This document shows positions 10,866-21,164 of a stretch of DNA of 64,000 bases, in pieces. The DNA lies in contig NC_092349.1 in the NCBI RefSeq assembly GCF_963676685.1, positions 60,123,431 to 60,187,430 of the forward strand. The letters are read 5' to 3'. A model generated the notes under the pieces. It was not told where the DNA came from. It searched no databases and saw only the letters and a program-made list of their open reading frames with translations. Numbering within the stretch: the stretch's first letter is position 1; every line of letters starts with the position of its first letter. The DNA comes from Mytilus edulis (Eukaryota; Mollusca; Bivalvia; Mytilida; Mytilidae). Position numbers and translations under genes: made by a program.

Positions 10866-13018
10866 TTTTTATACGACTGCAAAAATTGAAAATTTTTTGG
10901 TCGTATATTGGTATGACGTCTGCGTCGTCGTCTGAATACTTTTAGTTTTCGCACTCTAACTTTAGTAAAAGTGAATAGAAATCTATGAAATTTTAACACA
11001 AGGTTTATGACCACAAAAGGAAGGTTGGGATTGATTTTGGGAGTTTTGGTCCAAAATTTTTGGAATTGGGGGCCAAAAAGGTCCCAAATAAGCATTTTCT
11101 TGGTTTTCGCACTATAACTTTAGTTTAAGTAAATATAAATCTATAAAATTTTGACACAAGGTTTATGACCACAAAAGGAAGGTTGGGATTGATTTTGGGA
11201 GTTGACGTCCCAACAGTTTAGGAATTGGGGACCAAAAAGGGGCCCAAATAAGCATGTTTCTTGGTTTTTGCACCATAACTTAAGAATAAGTAAATAGAAA
11301 TCTATGAAATTTAAACACAAGGTTTATTACCATAAAAGGAAGGTTGGGATTGATTTTGGGAGTTTTGGTCCCAACAGTTTAGGAATAAGGGGCCCAAAGG
11401 GTCCAAAATTGAACTTTGTTTGATTTCATCAAAAATTGAATAATTGGGGTTATTTGATATGCCGAATGTAGATTCTTAATTTTTGGTCCTGTTTTCAAAT
11501 TGGTCTACATTAAAGTCCAAAGGGTCCAAAATTAAACTAAGTCTGATTTTAACATAAATTGAATTCTTGGGGTTCTTTGATATGCTGAATCTAAACCAAG
11601 GCTTCCAAAACGGTCATATATTCCGGATATTTGTTTAATGTCCAGTAAAAGTCCGGCTGGGCAAAGCATGAAACGGTCATTTACTTTTTAGTTTTCAAGG
11701 CTTTTTCGGTCATTTTAACATAATTCACGATCTTTTTGACCCAACCTTTTGCCTTTAACATCCACACATTTCCGGTCATAAAAGTGACATGATGATTAAT
11801 TACTATCAAAACAATCCCTACTTCAATACTTTCTAATTTTAATCAAGGCTAATTAGTTGTTGGACAGCTGAAATCTACCTGTTCAGTTAACAGGTGAACT
11901 ATTTTCAGTACCGGACATTGTATAAATTGATCGGTCTATTCACAATTATTTTCTTTCATTTCAGCGGTTTGTATACATATTAAATTGGTTTAGTCCAAAA
12001 GATTAAAATTATAAGAAAGTAGTATATCCCATGATTTGATGAAAAATTTAAGAAGGTTTTAAATGAAAAATCGGCAGAACTACGTTAAACAAATGTCCGG
12101 AATATATGACCGTTTTGGAAGCCTTAGATTCTAAACATGTACTTAGATTTTTGATTATGAGCCCAGTTTTAAAGTTGGTCCAAATCAGGATCCAAAATTA
12201 TTATATAAAGTATTGTGCAATAGCAAGACATTTTCAATTGCAGAGTATTCAGCAATAGCAAGATCTTCAATTGCACAGTATTGTGCAATAGCAAGACAAT
12301 TTCAATTGCACAGTATTCAGCAATAGCAAGAAATCTTCAATTTCACAGTATTACGCAATAGCAAGAAATCTTCAATTAGCAAGTATTTTCAATTGCACAG
12401 TATCACGCAATAGCAAGAAATATCTAATTGTACAATATTGTGCAATAGCAAGAAATTTTCGAAAATTGGAGTTATCTTTCTTTGTCCAAAATAGTAGTTG
12501 AATCAACTTAAATCATTGTTTTATACAATATACAATGTATATTCACTTTTACTACCAACTGATAAATTAAAACAATCTTTACCAAGTTCAGTGATTACAA
12601 GCACATTTTTTACATTTAATATTTTATGATGTATTTAAATGAATAGTTATTGTTGAAACTCCATTAGAAATTTGAATTGAGATCAGTTTTGGAATAAGAG
12701 AAAGGGGGATGTGAAAAAAAAATTGGGGGGGGGGGATTAAATTTTCCTCATTTCAGATTTCATCAATAAAAAAAATAATTCTTGAAACATTTATTTGAGA
12801 GGATTAATATTCAACAGCATAGTGTATTGCTCAAAGGCAAAACAAAAGTTTTAAGTTCATTAGACCACATTCATTCTGTGTCAGAAACTGTGTCAACTAT
12901 TTAATCACAATCCAAATTTAGAGCTGAATCCAGCTTGAATGTTGTGTCCATACTTGCCCCAACCGTTCAGGGTTCAACCTCTGCGGTCGTATAAAGCTGC
13001 ACCCTGCGGAGCATCTGG
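10866..13018 (+). mobile_element. Helentron-like element family H2, copy 1
   Basis: Starts TTTTTATACGAC with a hairpin formed by TATACGAC..AATT and its inverted partner TCGTATA (10867-10910), followed by a short CGTCGTC run. Core units of about 160 bp (ACACAAGGTTTATGACCAC) follow, then a longer unit and a region of AATAGCAAGAAAT repeats (12190-12470). The 3' end is GCGGTCGTAT, the hairpin GCTGC..CCCTGCGGAGC and CTGG-T. ATACGAC(C)GC is inverted at the two ends. A 530-bp MITE is nested at 11597-12126. Confidence 0.85.
11597..12126. mobile_element. 530-bp MITE nested in H2 copy 1
   Basis: Terminal inverted repeats of about 40 bp start (C/T)AAGGCTTCCAAAACGG at both ends. Flanking bases GAATCTAAAC (11587-11596) and GATTCTAAAC (12127-12136) look like a target duplication with one mismatch. 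H2 copy 3 near 44990 shows the uninterrupted sequence. The ends resemble hAT elements; no transposase frame. Confidence 0.8.
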
Positions 13019-13026
13019 TTTATATA

Positions 13027-13225
13027 GATTAGACTGTTGGTTTTCCCTTTTGAATGGTTTTACACTAGTGTTTTTTGGGACCCTTTATAGCTTGCTGTTT
13101 GGTGTGAGCCAAGGCTCCGTGTTGAAGACTGTACTTTGACATATAATGGTTTACTTTTATTAATTGTGACATGGATTGAGAGTTATCTAATTGGCACTCA
13201 TATCACATCTTTTTATATCTACTAA
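13027..13225 (-). repeat. Dispersed repeat D, variant copy
   Basis: Contains TATAGCTTGCTGTTTGGTGT, AGCCAAGGCTCCGTGTTGAA and ATTGGCACTCATATCACATC. It directly follows the 3' end of H2 copy 1. Confidence 0.62.
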
Positions 13226-13284
13226 CATGAAAAATTTGAAAGAATTCAATTTAGAAAACTTAATGCCTTATTTATAACAAAAAT

Positions 13285-13400
13285 ATTTACGAAAAACAAA
13301 TGTAACAGACATGAACCAACAACAACCACTTAAAAGGCTCTAGACTTGAGACAGGCACATAAAGAATGTTGAAGGTTAAACATGTGAGTGAGCACTCAAC
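13285..13400 (+). repeat. Retroelement-tail repeat fragment
   Basis: AACAACAACCACTTAAAAGG to GACAGGCACATAAAGAATGT and GGTTAAACATGTGAGTGAGC, shared with 61430-61510, 27280-27350 and, inverted, 15130-15225 and 30935-30975. Confidence 0.5.
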
Positions 13401-13479
13401 CATTCCCAAACCAAAAGTTATGATTTTTTCTTCAATTTCCCTTATTTGCTTAACATTTTCTTCATGCATTTTCAAGATG

Positions 13480-13715
13480 TGACTTGCTATAAAATCATAC
13501 AAGTGTTTGGTAAACAGGAAGTTGTGGAGTGATGAATCTGAAAACGCATCACAGGGTATAGCTGACTTATATAAACCCTGAAACCAAATTTTAGAAATCC
13601 TTGTATTGTAGTTCCTGAGAAAAATGTGATGAAAAATATTCATAGGACAGACGGATTGATGGACAGACAGAGGTAAAACAGTATACCCCCCTTTTTCATA
13701 GCGGGGGTATAAAAA
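13480..13715 (-). mobile_element. Helentron-like family H4, 5' part
   Basis: In minus orientation it begins with a T-run and the hairpin ATACCCCCGC..GGGGGGTAT (13682-13710), then a CTGTCTGTCC-rich stretch and sequence I recognise as a common mussel repeat (TTTCTCAGGAACTACAATAC). The 3' half is missing or replaced. A minus-strand open frame of 118 codons across it (13287-13643) is not taken as a gene. Confidence 0.6.
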
Positions 13716-13863
13716 GATGAAGACAAAAAAAGGTCATTATAATCCATAAACAAAAATAGAATCAGCAACAAGGATTCGATCATATCATAAACTAAAGGTA
13801 AAATCAAGTGACCAACTAGTATCACTTGTGTTTTATGACTGCTGATTCATGTGATTTTACAAT

Positions 13864-14044
13864 TGGCCGTTTCAGAATCTAAAGGACTATGGGTAATTTC
13901 GTTGTTTGTACCCCAAAATGAAAATAACGTCACGTCATTGGTTGAATTTCCATTGTTTAGGACGTTTTTAACCAATCACGACGTTTTGGTGTACAGTTTT
14001 GAAAATATTACCCAGAATGCATTAGATTCTGAAACGGCGAATTA
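13864..14044. mobile_element. Palindromic-end MITE, about 180 bp
   Basis: Inverted ends AATTGGCCGTTTCAGAATCT and, at the other side, AGATTCTGAAACGGCGAATT; the similarity continues inward to GGGTAAT, about 35 bp in all. An open frame of 154 codons (13851-14315) crosses it and is an artefact. Confidence 0.7.
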
Positions 14045-14930
14045 TATCATAGACACTGACATTGCAAGGAAATATTTTGGTCGAACCACAATCAGACCGG
14101 TCATTTTTGAGACAAAACAGAAATGTCTATTATTGTTCTTTTTTTATTTCCAATCTGATATTACATTAAAAAATAGTCATCTTTGGTTCTGCATTAACCA
14201 ATCTGTTGATCATCTTGTTACGACAATGTTTTCAAAACTTGTTATTGCACATAAATCCTTCCTCTTTGCTGGTGATGATGATTCACTACCTATAGGATAC
14301 TGGTGGTATGTGTAGTTCTTCTTTGAAGTTACACAGAAATGGATGGAGCTGGAAAGAGAGATTACAGATTAATATTCTAATAGCAAAATTTTACAAGGAA
14401 TATTCCTCTGTTAGTTTGTGTTAAAATAGTCCCTTATAAAATTTAAAGAGTGAAATTTACACCTTATCCTCACAAGTGTTTTTTTTTAAGACTTTTTTTA
14501 TAGGAATGCTCCAATTTAAAAAAAAAGAAGCGCTAACACCAATGTAACAAAAACTCTGCTTCTAAATACCAAAAAAAAATGTTGTTAGTTAGAAAAAGAT
14601 CTTCTAGCATGAATTTAGGTTTGTTTTTTGGGGGGCTTCCAAAATTTTGTGTCCTCTATTTATAGTATAAGATTCTTTTTTCAAAATATTCAAAATATTC
14701 CTATTTACCTAATAGGATACATATGCTGATTTTTAAGACACAGCTTAAAATAAAGTAGATTTTGTCATGAATTACCAGTAAATTCAATGTGTTGATAAAT
14801 TAATGAAAGGCATAGGGAATATATATTATGTCATCTATTTCAATGTTAGTTTTTAAAAAAATATCACCAATAAAGGGAAATAACTCTTTCTGTACTAAAA
14901 ACATGAAAAAGTTTAGATTTTTTAACATAC
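14045..14930. other. No feature recognised
   Basis: AT-rich. The 3' exon(s) of the CENP-Q-like gene may lie here or further left, but no acceptor plus terminal frame stood out. Confidence 0.4.
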
Positions 14931-14994
14931 TTCTGTCTGTTCATTACTGTTTGCCTGTAATCTGTTCAGTTCCATTTCATACTGCTGTACAGTA
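14931..14994 (-). CDS. CENP-Q-like protein, exon 6 (last one found)
   Basis: Acceptor TTTTTTCTTCTAACAG (good branch/pyrimidine tract), donor GAA|GTATGT. One base plus two carried from exon 5 make an asparagine codon. The exon then reads TVQQYEMELNRLQANSNEQT and E, a heptad-like coiled coil. It ends in phase 0 without a stop, so at least one further 3' exon must exist at lower coordinates. I searched 8-14.9 kb by eye and found no convincing terminal exon. Confidence 0.65.
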
Positions 14995-15696
14995 CTGTTA
15001 GAAGAAAAAACAATGTTTGTAAGAGAAATATGACAACAAATTTTTTTTCTAATCATGCCATTTATAAGCAGAATCTTCAACATATTAATAGGTTTGTTCT
15101 TATGGTATGCTGTAACACTACTGTCCTAGGTGTGGGTATTGTTGAGTGCTCACAATCATGTTTAACCCTGACACATTCTTTATGTGACTGTCCTGAGTCA
15201 AGAGCATATTGTTCATTGATTGTGGTTGGTTCATGTCTATCATGTTTGTTTTTCGTAAACTGTTTTGAAAAAATTAAGCCTTTACTTTTCTCATTTTGTA
15301 GACGAATATAGGGCTTTTCTCTTTGATGAAGGCTGTACAGTGACCTATAATTGCTTAAATCCGCTTCATTTTAGCTCTGGTGGACTATTGCCTAACTGTC
15401 AATCATACCACTTCTACTTTTTTTTCAATGACAACAATTGGAGTGCTCCTGGCATCCATGTGCATGTCAGTAGCTAGTCTCATATAATACAATTATAATT
15501 TCGGGTACACATTAAGGGATAATATGGTTTGTCTCTACCCCCGAAGTTTATGCTATAAAAATTATAAAATTCATGATTGATATTGTGACACTTTTAAATC
15601 AAGTATCTATTTTTGCCACCGTCATGGATATATATTCATCAGCATATATTTTTTAAATTTTCAAACATTTAGACAAAAATCACTTTCTTAGTAATG

Positions 15697-15858
15697 CAGT
15701 GGCGGATCCAGCCATTTTAAAAAGGGGGGGTTCCCAACACAGAGTAAAGGGGGGGTTCCAACTATATGCTCCCATTCAAATGCATTGATTGGCCAAAAAA
15801 AAGAGGGGGTTCCAACCCCCTGAACACTCCCCCCCCCCCCCCCCTTAATCCGCCACTG
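15697..15858. mobile_element. 162-bp hAT-like MITE, 5-bp target duplication
   Basis: Ends CAGTGGCGGATCCAG and TTAATCCGCCACTG, flanked by TAATG on both sides (15692-15696, 15859-15863). The CAGTGGCGGATC terminus is known from hAT elements with 5-bp duplications (hAT5). The interior has G- and C-runs only. Confidence 0.78.
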
Positions 15859-16113
15859 TAATGGACTTGCTTAAAACATTTGATCTAATTCTTAAAAGGC
15901 ATATTAAAGAAAAATTATACAGTAATATCAATTCATTAATAAAAGAATCTTTAATTATGCCAGGGGGGGGATAACATTTGCACAAATAACAGGTAAATCA
16001 AGGGGACATAATTACACATAACAAATTAATGAAAAATAAACATTTTGTCGACCAGTAAATGGAACTGTAATATGAAACTGACAACTGAAACAAGATCTAC
16101 AGAATTGACCACT

Positions 16114-16313
16114 ACTGTAAACCAACTTATTTTCACGGATACTTTATTTCTCGTTTTATCCTTTCTAGTCCATTTCGCGGCTATTTAATTTTGCGCTTTT
16201 CGAGAGTATATGTTGTAGTTTAAGACGGAAAGATCCAAGTTTTACCTTTTCGCGACGATTTATATTCGAGTTATTTTTCTACTCGCGAAAGTCTTGAAAA
16301 TAAGTTGATTTTT
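16114..16313. mobile_element. Probable MITE with AACCAACTTATTTTC ends
   Basis: AAACCAACTTATTTTCA at the left is inverted at the right as TGAAAATAAGTTGATTT (one mismatch). The interior is CG-richer than the surroundings (TTTCGCGGC, TTCGCGACG). No target duplication is clear. Confidence 0.5.
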
Positions 16314-16532
16314 ATGAAAATAGATGATGTTGCCAGTACTGGTATAAGGCATAAATGACTAAGAAAACATTTGTTTTGCTCCAACGTACTAATGTTATGA
16401 GACAAAAGAGAAAAAAACGTTTGTAACAAATGAAGTGCAGATATTTTTTATACATCAACCTATTACTTCAGCATATCACCTTCATGGTAGTGTTTTGATA
16501 CTTATTCTGGTCATTTGTATTACTGGTAATGA

Positions 16533-18280
16533 CCAGAAGCTCCGCAGGGCGCAGCTTTATATCGCAGAGGTCGTACCCTGAACGGTTGGGGCTAGTATGG
16601 ACACAACATTCCAGCTGGATACAGCTCTGAATATGGATTGTGATAAAATAGTTGACACAGCAGGGTTGTCAATAAGATTTAAAGTAGGAGGCTAAATAAT
16701 AAAAGTAGCAAGCAACACTGGCGGACGGCATAGCCGTTCGGCGCGACGGTTTTAAAATGGTGCAAAATCCTGCACTCTGGGGGGCTCCTGAACTCTAATT
16801 TTGTTCTTTGCAAACACCATTTTTTTAATGATGATAAGGTAAATGAGCAGCAAGATGGTCATATTTTCATATAAAGTTGATCAAAAAATATCATCAAGAC
16901 TTTCAGCTAACAAGTAATTGAAGTTGTTTGCAAATTTTTGAGGAAAATGATGAAGGCATGACTCTGTTAGACATGGTGATCATTCAGGAAAAGATTTAAA
17001 TTTGGTTTTATTAGTTGAAAATATTTTTAATTTAACTGTAGACATGCAATTATTCAAATAGTTTTAACGGTGACAGCATAGGTTTTTGACACAGAATGAA
17101 TGTGGTGTAATGAACTTTTTTTTTGCTTTTGAGCAATTCACTATGCTGTTGAATATTAGTCCTCTCAAAAAAAAAATATTTGAAGAAATTTTCTTTTTAT
17201 TTTCTGAAATCTGAAATGAGAAAAATTGCCCCCCCCCCACCCCAAATTTTTTTTCACCTTCCCCTTTCCCTTATTCCAAAAATGATCTCAATTCAAATTT
17301 CTAATATGGTTTGCAACAATAGCTACTCATTTGAATACATTATAAAATATTAAAATATAAAATGTCATACAGTCATGGTTAAAATTAATATTAATCAATA
17401 GTAACTTAAAATGGGGAATGTGTCCAAAGGGAAACAGATGATGCCCCTGCTAGCATATAACGTTATAAAGGGACATAACTCAAGAACTGTAAAAGTGAAG
17501 CTGCCAAAAATTGAACATGAACTGAGTTTAGAGGTAATAAGCTTTTTATACACATTTCATTAAATTTAGTTGAGACAAACTGAAGTTAAGAGAACAGAAA
17601 CTAAAACAATCTTCAATTTTTCCATTTGTAAACCCTAGAATGGTAATCAAAGTGCTTGTAATCACTGAATGGTAAAGACTGCTTTAATTCTATCAGTTGG
17701 TAGTAAAGTGAATATTGCATTGTATATTGTATATAGGATTGATTTAAGTTGATTTAATGACTATTCTGGACAAAGAAAGATAACTCCAATTTTCAAAGAA
17801 GATTTCATAAAGAATTGGTTTTAGGTGATTCAACAACCATTCTGGGCAAAGAAAGATAACTCCAATTTATTGTCTTGAAACTACAAAAATGCTTGTTTTT
17901 TTGTCCCTTTTTTTCCTAGACTGTGTGGCCAATAACCCACAAAATATATCCCAACCTTCTACTTATTGTATTAAACATTGTGGTACAATTTCAGAACAAT
18001 TGAAAGATTTATGCACAACTTTTTGTACTAATACATGATAAATGCTTGTTTTGGGCCCCTTTGGGCCCCCAATTCCTAAACCTTAGGGACCATAACCCCC
18101 AAAATTAATCCCAAGCTTCCTTTTGTGGTTATAAACATTGCGTTAAAATTTTATTGATTTCTATACACTTATACTAAAGTTATTTTCCAGAAACATCCGT
18201 CTTTTGACAACGCTTACCACGACGACGACGAGACGTGATACCAATATACGAACGCAAAAATGTTTGTGGTTGTATAAAAA
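16533..18280 (-). mobile_element. Helentron-like element family H2, copy 2 (disrupted)
   Basis: Minus-strand copy: the 3' end is at 16533 (CCAG, then the GCTCCGCAGGGCGCAGC hairpin) and the 5' end at 18280 (TATAAAAA). Compared with copies 1 and 3 it carries two inserted blocks, about 16661-17076 and about 17365-17650, and lacks part of the core. The CGACGACGACG run is at 18219-18232. Confidence 0.8.
16661..17076. mobile_element. 416-bp insertion in H2 copy 2
   Basis: H2 copy 3 reads GTTGACACAGCATAGGTTTC (complement) without a break; here the halves GTTGACACAG and CATAGGTTT are separated by this block. It contains the CG-rich GGCGGACGGCATAGCC and CGTTCGGCGCGACGG. The family was not recognised. 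Confidence 0.6.
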
Positions 18281-18521
18281 GGTGCATGTAATCTATAATG
18301 TGTAAGACATTTTCCAAAAGTTATTGATTTAAATCAAGCACTAGCTTATCCTCCACCAATAAAACTTCTTGTCATGAGATTGTTTTTATTTTGTTTCGGG
18401 CCTAGACACTGAATTTCTATGACTATTTTTCTAATAAATGTTCGTTGTTTAAGTATATTGTTGGGAAAAAACTGACAATCTCTTATCAGTTCATCATATG
18501 CTTTTAATTAACAAATCTTAC

Positions 18522-18598
18522 TTTTCTTCCTCTCTAACAACTTCTTCTAGAATTTCTTCATGGTTAGCAACATTCTGTGATTCTCCTGTAGCTGTTCT
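18522..18598 (-). CDS. CENP-Q-like protein, exon 5
   Basis: Acceptor ATATTGTAG, donor GAAAA|GTAAGA. It starts in phase 0, as exon 4 requires, and encodes RTATGESQNVANHEEILEEV then VREEE, leaving two bases. The glutamate-rich end looks like the start of a coiled coil, which fits the family. Placement rests on phase and splice signals more than on sequence similarity, so it is a little less certain than exons 2-4. Confidence 0.65.
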
Positions 18599-19432
18599 CT
18601 ACAATATTTTTTTAGAATAGTTATCAAAGGTACCAGGATTATAATATAGTACGCCAGACGCACGTTTCGTCTACATAAGACTGATCAGTGATGCTCATGT
18701 GTCATGTAAAACAACTCTGTTTATAAAAGGCAATGTGTCATAATCATTTCTCATTTATTTTATTATCGTTAATTAAGGTTATCGGTTTTCTCTTTTGATT
18801 TGTTTGAATTTTTTTCATGTTACTGCCTACTTTTATTTACTATACAGTATATTCACAGGCTTGTTCACTGTTGAAGGTCCTATGGTATGAATGCCAATAA
18901 GACAACTATCTTATTATTAGTTTGTAAAAAAATGGCAACTTCAAGTTCTGAATAACAACACAATATTAGGTCTGAGGAGTATTCTTAACGAGAATAATAT
19001 AGAAGCCTCTTTTTATCTCATTCATAAGTGAAACTAAATCTGTAATATCTTATATCAAGAAATAGCAATGAACTTGAACAAATTATTGTATACAACCAGA
19101 AAAATGCTTGTTTTAGTCCCTTTTTGCCACTAATTTTTTAGATTTTTGGGGGACAATTACCCCAACATTCAATCCCAGCCTTCCCTATTAATGATTGATT
19201 GTTGGTTGCTTAACTTCCAATGGCAATGATTCCTTATCATAAAAAGATAATAATTAAATGTAAAAGCATCTAACCAAAAGATGAAAACCTTTTTCACAAT
19301 GCTATTTGAATTATAATAGTTGTGATTATGATTAGAATATCAATCAGCAAAAGGACAATTAGAGAAACACAATTATAATGCAACAACGTTTGTAACGTTC
19401 ATTTTGATTGGATAACGTCACTTTCTTACATG

Positions 19433-19453
19433 GCATCAATTGACAATTGATGC
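19433..19453. repeat. 21-bp palindrome GCATCAATTG-A-CAATTGATGC
   Basis: Perfect palindrome with a one-base centre. The same GGCATCAATT motif marks the foldback element 80 bp downstream. Confidence 0.6.
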
Positions 19454-19528
19454 TATGGGACGTACGGGCAAGCGCAGACGGCACATGACAGATTTTAAAT
19501 ACCTGTTTTAACATTGTTTTCTGTCAGT

Positions 19529-19712
19529 TTCATTAGAATGGAGATAACAATATTGTATTTTAAGCTCTGACGGCATCAATTTGGGATTTGATGGTCGCAA
19601 ATACCCGTTTACTGTCTCCGCTAACGCGTCGCCAGTAAACTTAATTTGCGACCATTAAATTCCTAATTGATGCCGTCGGAGCTTAAATACAATACAGTTA
19701 TCTCCTAATGAA
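19529..19712. mobile_element. 184-bp foldback (palindromic) element
   Basis: Two arms of about 80-85 bp are near-perfect complements: TTCATTAGAATGGAGATAAC at the left and GTTATCTCCTAATGAA at the right, meeting around CCGCTAACGCGTCGCC. Shared blocks include GACGGCATCAATT, TTTGATGGTCGCAAAT and GTTTACTG. It lies in the large intron of the CENP-Q-like gene. Confidence 0.72.
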
Positions 19713-19853
19713 CCACTGTAAATGACAAAAATCTGTGTTGGTCAATATCATTAGTGACAGGAATAAAATATGAAAGATTAATGTACTGTTAATTCAGAAG
19801 TTATTGGGTGCATTTATCATTGCCATTTTCGAAGAATGGACAACTAGAGATGC

Positions 19854-20588
19854 ATTGCTCACCTGATATTTTTATTTACAATTGATGCATGGAATATTGG
19901 AACTGTTATGCTTTAGTTTCAGAGATATAAGTCAAAAACTGCATTTTCCCCCAAATTTCTATTTTTTAGCCATGCCTCTGCCATGCTGTTTGGTAGGCAG
20001 GGATGGACACATTTTTTTAAACTAGATACCCTTCACTAACTGTGGTCAAGCCAGAGGCAGATTTAGGAGGAGGGGCCAAGGGTCCTAGGCTCCCTTTTCT
20101 GGGAAAAAGTTGGTTGCTTATATAGAGAATCACTGAAGCATGATTGGAGCGGGACCCATCTTAGGCAGTAAGTGGGCCATAACCTATGAAAATTTCTGGA
20201 TCCGCCACTGCAAGTTTGGTTAAATTTGTCTCAGTTGATCTTTTTAAAAGATGACAAAAATTTAAGAAAAATTGTTAAAAATTGACTATGTAAAGGGCAA
20301 TAACTCCTTAATGGGTCGACTGATAATTTTGGTCATGTTGACTTATTTGTAGATCTTACTTTCCTGAACATTATCTCTAGCTATAATAATATTCAAGATA
20401 ATAACCAAAAACTGCAAAATTTCCTTAAAATTACCAATTCAGGAGTAGCAACCCAACAACATGTTGTCTATTTATCTGAAAACTTCTGCAATATTTTTAC
20501 CCCATGTCAGTTTTGCTATAAATACTTTCGTTTCAGAGATATAAGCCAAAAACTGCATTTTACCCCTATGCTCTATTTTTAGCCCTAT
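19854..20588 (-). mobile_element. Degenerate H1 Helentron-like fragment
   Basis: Starts with CTAGAGATGCATTGCTCACC and shares ACTATGTAAAGGGCAATAAC, CATGTTGACTTATTTGTAGA and the rest of an H1 core unit, with many changes. A 159-bp MITE is inserted at 20052-20210. The 5' palindrome end is absent. Confidence 0.75.
20052..20210. mobile_element. 159-bp hAT-like MITE nested in an H1 fragment
   Basis: Ends CAGAGGCAGATTTAGG and TCTGGATCCGCCACTG, flanked by CAAGC/CAAGT. Intact H1 copies read GTGGCCAAGTTTGG at this spot (for example near 1190), so the empty site is present in the window. Confidence 0.8.
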
Positions 20589-21164
20589 GTAAGCATCTAC
20601 ATCTGCAGTTTTGAAGGACTCTCCATCACTACATGTTTGCATATTACCACAATTAATTTTCCCTTCAAACTAAAACTAAAACTTCAAATTAAAAGCCATC
20701 TAAAATATTCAAATTTTAATATATCCAACAATTCAAATGTTGACATTTAATTTATCTATAGCTATATATAGATGTTTTATTCTAGGTAAATGTACTAGTT
20801 ATTGGACATTTTACTTCCCTGTGGAAATTCTTTTTCTAGAGCACCAACATTCCCAATTTATCGGGTAAAAATGTGTTTCTGAGATAAGTGGTATAAAATT
20901 ATGAGACAGCAATCCTACAACACAAAAACAAACAAATATTTGCAGGACAACATATAATATTAAATCTCAGGAAATCCAATGTCTTTACTATCTTTGACAA
21001 GTGTAGACACAGCATATAGGGCATGTTTTATTTGCTACAATATAACATTTAATACCACTTTTTATTATGTTTTATCTTTTGATAAAATAGAGTCATGCTA
21101 CAGTTGCATTGATTAACTATTTTTTTTCTACACTTTAATAATTTCAGAAATAAAGAGAGAGAAT
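20589..21164 (+). other. Upstream of the TRIM-like coding exon
   Basis: AT-rich; a TTTTTTTTCTACACTTTAAT tract and TTTCAG at 21142-21147 mark a splice acceptor 17 bases before the ATG. No promoter was recognised. Confidence 0.5.

Noticed and set aside
10790-11095. 101-codon minus-strand frame rich in arginine
   Set aside because: It is the translated CGT-run and core of H2 copy 1.
13287-13643. 118-codon minus-strand frame with a coiled-coil-like KMHEENVKQIREIEEKI
   Set aside because: Considered as a CENP-Q exon, but its open frame does not fit phase 0 from exon 6, and it is embedded between two known repeat types.
13851-14315. 154-codon plus-strand open frame
   Set aside because: It is formed largely by a MITE with inverted ends; no domain, and a decayed second copy of the same DNA exists at 10247-10415.
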